From assembly GCF_000485595.1 (NCBI RefSeq), contig NW_014577343.1, positions 87,270-125,999 on the forward strand: a stretch of DNA of 38,730 bases, given 5' to 3'. This document shows, piece by piece, positions 1-9,200 of the stretch; positions within the stretch are counted from its first letter, which is position 1, and each line of letters opens with the position of its first letter. Both the position numbers and the translations under genes were made by a program. The notes beneath the pieces are model-generated. The model had not been told where the DNA came from. It saw nothing but the letters and a program-made list of their open reading frames with translations, and did no database searches. The stretch comes from Priapulus caudatus. Lineage: Eukaryota; Priapulida; Priapulimorpha; Priapulimorphida; Priapulidae.

Positions 1-1018
1 CAATGGATTCACACGTACGTGATGTATAATGTTAATCTGTACGCCATCTATTGATGAATAGAATTTTTATAAATTTTTTACTTTTTTACTTTTTTACAAA
101 TTTGTTTCAGCCTGAACCACCTGCCAGACGTGCTGATTCTGAAAATATATTTAGTTTTCCTCTAGGCTGCGGAGTTGTCTATTTATGCGCGAACAAATTC
201 GGCTGAACAACTTTATATATATAGATATATAGTCTATATTATGACACTCCTGATTATATTAGCACCCGCGCGTTGATGCGGTGCGTGGACGTTAAACGTA
301 AGGAGTCGGTGTGTGCGTAGTGAAGACGTACATGTGGCGGCGGCTCGCTTTTCTGTCACAATCAGCGCGCTTTCTCCGATAACTGGATCAGCTTCGATCT
401 TGATTTGCCTTCGGAGCTGGTCAAATGTGGTGCGATCGCACGCGTGACGACCATAAGGAGTTCTGATCAATAACCACGCGAAATGTATCTCTGCTAAGCC
501 AACCCTATCAATCTGTACGTCGCATGGGAGCTGTACATGGATCTTTATACTATTTACCGCTGCATATGTGTTGGTCTCTGTAATGGTATCGCGTCACTGA
601 GAAAATATCACGATGTATAGCATTTAGATTCTTGCATGTATGATGTAGATATATTCAGTAATATTTATAAAGTTATATAAAAAAAAAATAATACTAAATA
701 ATATTAAGTAAAATAATTATAAAGGGGGCTGTTATTATGAACTCGTTGGTTTTATTGCGAGATATTGTGGTCTCAATCGATCGTATATCGGACGCACTAC
801 ATACTCGGTCGATGATAGCTGGCTGATGTTTCGCCGAACATGGAAATACCGACGAGTATCATTAGTAGTTGGGACGTCCAATATTTTGGCACTCGTGAAG
901 TATGATGTCACACGGGCTGTTGTTACGTATGGACAGTGAATGTACGGGATGGCCAGGTGTGAACGGGCACAGCTTGCTTTACGTGGAGGGTCACATTGCA
1001 CAGTCACACTTTATCTGG
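1..1018. other. Non-coding, no gene recognised
   Basis: AT-rich DNA. The only structure I can support is the solo end of an inverted-repeat element at 234-253. The short minus-strand open frames have no recognisable motifs. Confidence 0.5.
234..253. mobile_element. Solo right end of the TCAGGAGTG element family
   Basis: TATATTATGACACTCCTGA is the same right terminus as in the 3091-3275 element. No left partner is seen in the window, so the element is truncated or starts before base 1. Confidence 0.5.
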
Positions 1019-1445
1019 AGGGTGACATTCTACACGCTAGTATATATGTGAACGGAAACGCTGTACAAGTTCCTTCGTGTGAAGGGTGACAATGTACGGG
1101 TAGCTACATAGGATGTACAAGTTCCTTCGTGGGAAGGGTGACAATGTACGGGTAGCTACATAGGATGTACAAGTTCCTTCGTGGGAAGGGTGACATTGTA
1201 CGCGTAGCTACATAGGGATGTACAAGTTCCTTCGTGTGAAGGGAGACATTGTACGGGTAGCTAGTAGCTACATAGGATGTACAAGTTCCTTCGTGTGAAG
1301 GGAGACAATGTACGGGTAGCTACATAGGATGTACAAGTTCCTTCGTGTGAAGGGTGACATTGTACGCGTAGCTACATAGGGATGTACAAGTTCCTCCGTG
1401 CAGTGTGAAGGGTGACATCGCTACGGGTAGCTACATAGCAACGGT
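1019..1445. repeat. 52-bp minisatellite, about 8 units
   Basis: Unit landmarks are GTGACAATGTACGGGTAGCT and GGATGTACAAGTTCCTTCGT. Units start near 1084, 1136, 1188, 1241, 1300, 1352 and 1410. Spacing is 52 bp, with a small internal duplication (GTAGCTAGTAGCTAC) in one unit. Confidence 0.9.
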
Positions 1446-1590
1446 GACACATCGTGGCTCATAGCTATTGCGGACATCATGAAATAATAAGAACTGGGGT
1501 GTGACGTGGGGAAGCCATCGTTCAACAGCTTCACACTCCTCCTCCTCCTCGTGTCGCATCGTTTCACCACCGCGACCTAATTGGCGCGAT

Positions 1591-1616
1591 CACTACTGTT
1601 GCTACTGCTGCTACTG

Positions 1617-1658
<42 letters not shown>

Positions 1659-1925
1659 GCGGCGGCGGCGGCGGCGGCGGTGCTGCTGCTGCTGCGTGGT
1701 GGTGGTGGTGGTGGTGGTGGTGGTGGTGGTGGTGGTGGTGATGTTGCTGCTACTGCTGTTGCTGTTGCTACTGCTGCTGCTACTGCTGTTGCTGCTGCTG
1801 TTGCTTGTTGCTTGTGCTGCTCCTAATGTTGTATGCTTCTGCTGCTACTGCTGCTGCTACTACTGCTGCTGCTGCTACTGCTGGTGCTACTACTGCTGCT
1901 GCTGCTACTGCTGGTGCTGCTGTCT
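1591..1925. repeat. CTG/CTA/GGT trinucleotide tract
   Basis: Mixed CTG and CTA triplets with an interior pure GTG run (about 1697-1740). The long homopolymer-like open frames here (Cys, Leu, Val, Gln, Ala runs) are repeat artefacts. Confidence 0.95.
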
Positions 1926-2082
1926 GCGTGGCAGTGGTGTAGTTGTCACCGTGATTAATTGCTGCCGACCATCGATGAATCAGCAGCAGCAGCGTCCGCA
2001 TCTCTCACGCAGTCCAGCCAACATGGCATCCTCGCTGACTCCCCCCACCCCACCCGACACATCACACACGCTCTGCTCGTCT

Positions 2083-2419
2083 CTCATCTCTCTCTATCTC
2101 TCTCTCTCCTATCTCTCTTCTCTCTCTCTCTCTCTCTCTTTTCGTCGTCTCTCTCTCGCTCTCTCTCTCCTCTCTCTCGTCGCTCTCTGCTCCGCGTATT
2201 TCTGCTCGCTCTCTCTCTCTATCTCGTTCTCTCTCGGCCTCTCTGCTCTCTCTCTCTCTCTCCGTTGCCTTGTCTTCTCTCTCCGAGATCTCGTCTGCTG
2301 CTCTTCTCTCTTCTCTCTCTCTCTCTCTCTCTTCTCGTCTCTCTCTCTCGTTCTCTTCGCGTCTCTCTCGTCTCTCTCTCTCTCTAGTATATTATATATT
2401 ATATAGGACAATCCTCTCT

Positions 2420-2471
<52 letters not shown>

Positions 2472-2528
2472 TCTCTCTCTCTCTCTCGTCTCTCTCGGCG
2501 TGCTCTCGTTCTTCTCTCTGCTGTCTCT

Positions 2529-2574
<46 letters not shown>

Positions 2575-2604
2575 GCTCTCTCTCTCTCGTCTCTCTCTCT
2601 CTCT

Positions 2605-2662
<58 letters not shown>
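2083..2662. repeat. TC dinucleotide tract (interrupted)
   Basis: About 580 bp of TC repeats with short interruptions and an AT-rich break at 2388-2406. It is followed by unique DNA. Confidence 0.95.
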
Positions 2663-2665
<3 letters not shown>

Positions 2666-3090
2666 AGACTGGCCACAACAGTCCTCGTGACTGAGCCCAA
2701 CAGCTGGCTGCCAGTTGAATCTCAGCGACGTACGGTGTCAGTCTAGCGCACTCGCACAAACGCATCTTTCGGTGCGGCTAGATAGCGAGGGTCGGTGGTA
2801 GATGGTCAGTTCGTTCACTCGCTGCTGAATGGCTCCACCGAGGACAATACCAGTAATCAGTCGCAGATTTCATCTCTGTCATGTCGCAGTATACCCGCAG
2901 TTCGGCCGGACAGATGTTATAAAGGTGACTCACGCACACGCGAGGAGAGGACATCCCGTATTTCGTTAGTGACTTATTGATTTACGATCGTATAACGAGT
3001 GCCTGTTTCATTAGCATATGCATCCAATCAGCATACATAGAACTAGCGTAGCAATACGGGTCACGTAGTCGTGACCTGTATAACATCATA
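2663..3090. other. Unique DNA, no gene recognised
   Basis: It contains a TATA-like TTATAAAG near 2916 and a 61-codon open frame (2795-2980) with no known motif and no signal peptide. Nothing here can be tied to the ADAM 5' end. Confidence 0.4.
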
Positions 3091-3275
3091 GCAGGAGTGT
3101 CATAATATAGAATATATATTATAGACTACACGTGGTGATCTATTTATTTTTGGGTTGACACTATTTTGACAACGGCGGGTAAATACAAAAACATTTTCAC
3201 AACGGCGATGTTAAATTATTAGAAACTCTGATATATAATATATATAATAGAATGTTTATATTATGACACTCCTGA
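3091..3275. mobile_element. 185-bp MITE-like inverted-repeat element
   Basis: The ends CAGGAGTGTCATAATATA (3092-3109) and TATATTATGACACTCCTG (3257-3274) are a perfect 18-bp terminal inverted repeat. The flanks are TCATA and TAATA (4 of 5 match), a probable decayed target duplication. There is no coding capacity. Confidence 0.75.
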
Positions 3276-3439
3276 TAATAGGACATCGCGTGTAGGTGGC
3301 ATGGTCGTTTGACCAGCTGCTACTAGCTATTGCTACATGCTCACAGGATGTGGACGCTGAAGCCATATATTCATTATCAGATTGTTGTCACGATCCGTCA
3401 TGATCAAATGGACAGCGGGCACGAGTGATAGAGCTTGAG

Positions 3440-3665
3440 AACGAGTGGAAGATAAAGAGGAAGAGATGGATGGGAATGGAAAGAGAGACACAAAGAAAGT
3501 CCCCGACTTGTCAGATAGGAAGCGGACAGAAAGAAATATAGAGCGCGAAACGAAGATAAAGAAGGAGAGAAAGATAAACAGGTTGAGAAAAATCGAGAGA
3601 GAGAGAGAATGAAAGAGGGGGATGGAAGGTGGGAGGGAGTTAGAGAGAGAGGGGGCGAGAAATAT
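3440..3665. repeat. GA-rich purine tract
   Basis: The + strand is almost all purine (GAGAGA, GGAAAG). Two long minus-strand open frames rich in Ser, Leu and Phe are by-products. Confidence 0.8.
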
Positions 3666-3679
3666 GGAGGGCACCAGAA

Positions 3680-5257
3680 GGGGAATGACATTTCTCCGGG
3701 GAAGCTAGGCCTACTTGCCTTAATTTAATAGATCCCGATCATGAAACCTAATTGTGAAAAATAAATAGTAGTGAGTGCCATTAGGTTATTGAATGACGTT
3801 CCGATAATATCATCATTGATCTACGCACGGGAGACAGAGATATGAGAATGCCCGCAGTTACGGCAGCATGGAGCGTCGTTGAGATTCTATATGCTATTTC
3901 TATCAGCTCTGAACATTGTTTGCAAAGGAGGAGTGTAGGCGCGCAGCAATCTACATCTCTATGTTATGCAATACGACTCTGTTGTTTTGCTATAATACGT
4001 TATTATTGCGTTTCTATGTGCTATCAGCTCTGAACATTGTGGTGCACGAGATAATATCCGCTGCTCAGCATGGGTTCTCTCATGTAAAGATGCAGATATG
4101 CTTAGGATCGTATTCTTCCTCTGCTTTTGCTCATCGATCATTAGAGTTATCGTTGCTTTCGACAAGTGTCATCTTCAAAGGATCCCTTTAAGTTTAGCTT
4201 CTGTGTTTCTGTCATTCCGTATTGGAATTCGCTCCCTTCCTCTTTAGTTAGTTGCAAACTTGAGGCTTTTTCTACTGCGATCCGCAGTGTTGATCTGTCT
4301 ATTTGATCAACTTTGTCTCTTTCCGTCTTCGATATTTACGAGGTTTCGAGGTTATTGGAATACGGCGAATCTAATGGCGCGCATATCTTGTTGATCATTA
4401 GTCGCTGCGGCGACGGCCGAGAAAACCTGAATTTCAAGTTGTTCAGATCGGCGGGCTGTACGCGCTAAGCGTGCGGGAAGGAGCAAGTTACGGGGATAGC
4501 GCTGCTATTTCTGCAGTGAGTTCGTGTGAATTCTCTGGGCGCGCACCTACCTTTTAAAGCCAGCCCGCACGCTATATAGTATCCACTTACTATATATAAT
4601 ATACGCATATACGCGTATATAGTTTACGGTATAGCTAGTATGTGCTATTTTAAGCTTTCGGACATGACCCGCGACGACGTAAATGTGTTTGATAGCTGTT
4701 TCATTTCACTCACTGCGTGATATTCGGAAGGAATTCTTGGCTGGGAATTCTGCATTATGCATCGTGCAGTGTCATGCGTGCGTGTACCCAGGCACCGCGG
4801 ATTTTGGACATCGATATGCAGATACACCTTTTGTCCGCGACAATTGTCACGCTAGTCGAGTAGATGGGGACGGAACAATGAAAGTGGTGCTTGCATGTCA
4901 TTGACACCGCGTCGCGATGACTCTGGTCGCATTTATTCTGACATTTACTCTGATGTTCGCTCCCGCGTTCTCGTCTGCTGTCATTGTGTAACCTGACGTC
5001 ACACGCCGCCGCTGCTGCTCCGCCGTCACACAGGCGTGAGTCATCCACACATTTTATTGGTCTGCTCACTGGACTCCGGGGCGGTGACAGACGCAGCGTT
5101 CTTGCGATAGTACAGACCGGTCAATTGTCGATCTTTCTGAAGTAGGGACAGGGGATGGGCAATCTTCATCAGTAGCAGGAGCTGGTCAAGTGGAGACTGT
5201 AGTAGCAAGTCGTTTGGTAATCGTTAGCCAGCGAGTAGATCTGCATAGCGAATAGGT
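3680..5257. other. Non-coding upstream region
   Basis: Mixed AT-rich DNA with an alternating AT/GC palindromic patch (4573-4625). Short open frames, such as 4683-4904, have no recognisable domain. No ADAM signal-peptide exon could be identified. Confidence 0.4.
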
Positions 5258-5262
5258 TCTCA

Positions 5263-5299
5263 TCAGGGATGAATAATGAAAAAATTTATTCACCCCTGT
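5263..5299. mobile_element. 37-bp MITE-like element with exact 5-bp target duplication
   Basis: Ends TCAGGGATGAATAA and TTATTCACCCCTGT (12 of 14 complementary). It is flanked directly by TCTCA on both sides (5258-5262 and 5300-5304). Almost the whole element is stem. Confidence 0.72.
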
Positions 5300-5752
5300 T
5301 CTCATGTGTACTCTGATCAGAGAAAGCGAGGTCATTAGGTTTATGTGCTGCCCTGGTTAATGTAAAAGTTGACTAACTCTAGCTATAAATGAAAACTGAT
5401 CAAAGACGCATATGAGGTAAAATTGTCTCCATAAAATCTATTAGCTCTTCAATAAATACATGTGATGCTGCAATATAGCATCCATGTTGCATCAAAACTA
5501 GAGAGCTGATTTAATAGTGAACCGAATTACAGGAATGTAATGAAATTTTGTAAGTAATCATTTATACGGCTTGCTGCAGACGCTGATGCTGCAGCAGTGG
5601 TATTTAAACTTGCGGTCTGCCAGCCTTCGCGCGGAAACTAGCCGTTGTTCCAGCAGTACCCAACGTTCTGCGCTAGTGAATGAGCCGTCGGTCAGGACTC
5701 GTGCGGTGGCAGCACCTACCATTGGGATACTTTTGCAACGAGAATCATATTA

Positions 5753-5794
5753 TCAGGAGTAAGATAATATAGGCCTATATTATCTTACTCCTGA
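5753..5794. mobile_element. 42-bp perfect palindrome, MITE-like
   Basis: TCAGGAGTAAGATAATATAG is followed by its exact complement around a GGCC centre and ends CTTACTCCTGA; the symmetry extends one more base each side. The flanks TATTA and TGTTA match 4 of 5. The ends match the other family members. Confidence 0.8.
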
Positions 5795-6137
5795 TGTTAT
5801 TATATATAATCATAGACTATTCTGTATCTATTCTATTCCATCTATAAGACTATCCTATATTTATGCGAGAGCCGAGGAGCTATATATATATACGCAAAAC
5901 CACATGGCATTCCATCCTGCGACTCCCATCTCAGAGTTGTAGGGAGCAATCGTGAAGCTATCTCAAGTCAAGGTAGCTGCAGGTTCATGCATGCTCTCGA
6001 ACAATAGGTGTTAGATATATTTAGGTAATAGGTATATACAGTATATAATAGGTATATTCAGGCTCGTTAGGCGATACATAAGGGTTGGATGTTTTGCCGC
6101 ATCGCTCATCGCGTTTTTCTTTCTTTCTTCTACGCAG

Positions 6138-6284
6138 CCTGTGGAGCACTGCTACTACCAGGGCACCGTGAGAGGTCATCCAGGGTCAGTGGTAGCTGTG
6201 CGGACATGCAGCGGGGTCAGTGGGGTCATCCACATTGCCAACAAGACCTACGTTATCCAGCCAGTGCTTGGTGGTGATCTAGGG
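6138..6284 (+). CDS. ADAM22/23-like: ADAM exon 1 (first visible): prodomain
   Basis: This exon has 49 codons, phase 0 at both ends, with an acceptor after CTACGCAG and the donor GTAAGC. It reads [19 protein letters not shown] then [21 protein letters not shown]. The EHCYYQG...S.VAV.TC.G..G motif is the classic ADAM prodomain block. NKT is a possible N-glycosylation site. At least one earlier exon must exist for the signal peptide; I could not find it between 1 and 6137. Confidence 0.88.
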
Positions 6285-9200
6285 GTAAGCATCGGCTCAC
6301 AGCATGGTAATCTGTGAGGCAGCGGTCAAGCGAAAACGCATAAGAGGAGAGAGCCTTGTACGTTTCATCAGCAGTATCACATGATTAAAATGATAGAGCA
6401 AGCAAGCACAATTTGAAATATTATTTGCAATCATGATTTCTGAATTTTTTTTACATTTGACATCTCATGACTGAAATGATAGAGCAAGCACAATTTGAAA
6501 TATTATTTGCAATAATGGTTTCTAAAAAGTTTTTACATTCGACATTTTACTAATTTTTTGGTGCTGTAATAGCTATCATCCCTTGCTCTTTGCTCGTGAC
6601 ATGTGACTTAGTCAGCTCTGTGCCTAATGCATAATTTGCATTTCTTGTGCAGAAACGATATCCACACATCTTTTATGAGTCATCAAAGCAAGACCATCGG
6701 CTTTGTGGTAAGGCAATCACTGGGATCAGCAATTTAACTGTTGAATTAGTTTGGTGTAGTTTTTGAGTAATAATTAATCTTTTTCGTTTTATGAGAGCTT
6801 TCTAAATGTCAGATAAAGCATGCTAGTTAATGTTTGCTCTGTAAATTCCATCCTGGAAAAAAAACCGTCACACACTAAGCATTCTCTGTTACATAGACTG
6901 GTGCCAAGTCGTTTGACTCGTACATCTGCAAGGCTGTTGCCTTAGTTCGTGTATTGGTACAAACTTGTGATTTAATGGTGTGTGATGGAATGCACTGAAT
7001 GAATGCCACGTAGAGAAATATCTATGTCACCTTCATTTGACATGTATGAGTTCGTGTAGAAAAAAGTTACTATCACAAATATAGTCAGTAGAATGTTTGA
7101 TGTGGGGAGACAATATTTTATCGTATTGTATTGTAATTACACTGTCTAAGTGTACTATACACAAATAAATGGGGTCAGTTGAAACTACTCTACAGCACCA
7201 ACTTTATTGGTGTGTTTTTTTAAGTAATTTTATTTAAATATTATTTTTAATTGAAAAATGATACATAATGTTTTTAATTATTAATTATTTTAATTTAATC
7301 ATATTAGTATTTTTATTTTTATTTAAAAATTATGTTGTACTCGTCTGCAGGTAACACGGGCAGGCATGAGTGGGGGTTCTCTGCTGGACAGAGGAGTGAT
7401 CTTCATCCAGAGGTAAATAGAGGATACCAATATGTCACGTTATAACAATTGTTCCCATAGAATGTCTCTGCTCCTCTAATCACCGGTTTGATTCATCAAG
7501 ACAGTTATAGAACTTCTTGCTATTTACTGTCTAATCCACTCGATGTTGACTTCTCTCATGAGCAATGTGATTTTCTAATGGTATATTTCTAATAAGTTTT
7601 GTGCTTTCTACAAAAATAGAGCAGTACCGATGCAATGCGAAATGAGAAGTTCTTGGAGTTAGCCATGGTTGTTGACAGCGCCATCTATGAACAGCACAAC
7701 GCGAGTGTGTCGGACACAGTCGGCTATGCTCTGCAGGTTGCCAACATTGCAGACATGGTAGGTTGTTATGTCTGTCTTGCTCTTTGTTGCTGGGACATAC
7801 ACTCAGACATTTTGTACACTTATATTTTGAACTAGTAAGATATCACACAAATGTGTACGGTCTAGGCTTACATTTGCAAAGTCTAGAAGAGAAATAAATT
7901 GTGCATATTCGTTTAGTTCAAAATTTTCATGATAAATTTGAGATAAAAGTGATCATGTCATGCCATAATATCAAACATGTATAAAATCAATTTGAAAGTC
8001 AGACAGCATCTGATTTGGAACAAAATGTTCATATTAATCACGAGGATGTTTGAAATGGAAAAGATTACAAGGTGTCATATCAGCAAAGATTGATTGATGA
8101 TTGATTGAATGATTGAAAGTATTGATTATTGATATATGCAAACTTAAAAAGATGACAATTTTTTTATGAAAGATTGATTGATTGATTGAATGAATTGATT
8201 GATATATGCCAACTTAAAAAGAAGGTAAATTTGAACCAATAACCACTGTCACCTCTATGCCTCAGTTAGATACGACACCACTCGTATTGGCACTGGGCGT
8301 GTGATGATGATTTTTACCAATAACCACTGCTTTTATGCCTCAGTTATATAGCAGAGCACTTGTGTTTGGCACTGCATGTGCGATGACGATTTTTCTCCAC
8401 TGATTGTCTGCTTGCACTTGCAGTACTTTCGCCTGCTCAGCACCAAGCTGGTGGTCGTCTACGTCGAGGTGTGGGGCATCGAGGAGCGCATGGACGCGAG
8501 CACCGACGTGCGACAGACCCTGCTCAACTTCATGGACTACAGCCAGTCGGCGCTGTTCCGCGTCGCCTATGACTCCGCCCAGCTGCTGACGTGAGTCTCA
8601 CACTGATGGTGGCGCTTTCTATATCAGTGTATTGTCAGAGTACGTGGGGGAGGCAGGGGCAGGATGGTGAAATTGGTAAATTTAGTAAAAGAAAAACATG
8701 TGTTTGTGTGTTTGTTTAGTAGGGGGTCGCGTGGGTAGAGGTGTGTGTGGGTGAGGGAATATATTGTATATCAGTGTATTGTCAGCGTAGGGGGGAGGGG
8801 GGCGTATGACGCTGATAGTGGCGCTCTCTATATCAGTGTATTGTCAGCGTAGGGGGGTGGGGATGGTAGGGGGCAACGAGGGGCAAGATGGTGAAATTGA
8901 ACAATTTTGCAAAAAATTCTCATGCGTTTGTGTGTTTGTAGGGGCTGGCGTATGTGTGTGTGGGCATGCGGGTGAGGGAATGTATATGCCGGGTTCACTG
9001 AACGTGTTTACGAACCACAGCCTCATGAAAGTTTTTGCGTATAACAGTGGCACCAAGTTCAAGAACAGGGAGGTGGGGCTGGCTCTGCCGGACAGCATGT
9101 GCACTCGTAGAGCGGTGGGAGTCAACCAGGAGACAAACCCTGTCGAGCCTCAGCAGCTGGCCAGCACTCTCGCTCACATCATCGGCCACAACCTCGGCAT

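Noticed and set aside
1019..1445. CRISPR-like array
   Set aside because: The 52-bp units are contiguous, without unique spacers, and the DNA is animal nuclear.
1501..2411. Long open frames on both strands (runs of Cys, Leu, Val, Ser-Leu, Arg-Glu)
   Set aside because: They are translations of triplet and TC repeats, with no splice context or homology.
3441..3691. Ser/Leu/Phe-rich minus-strand frames resembling membrane proteins
   Set aside because: They are translations of a GA-rich tract; no supporting splice or homology.
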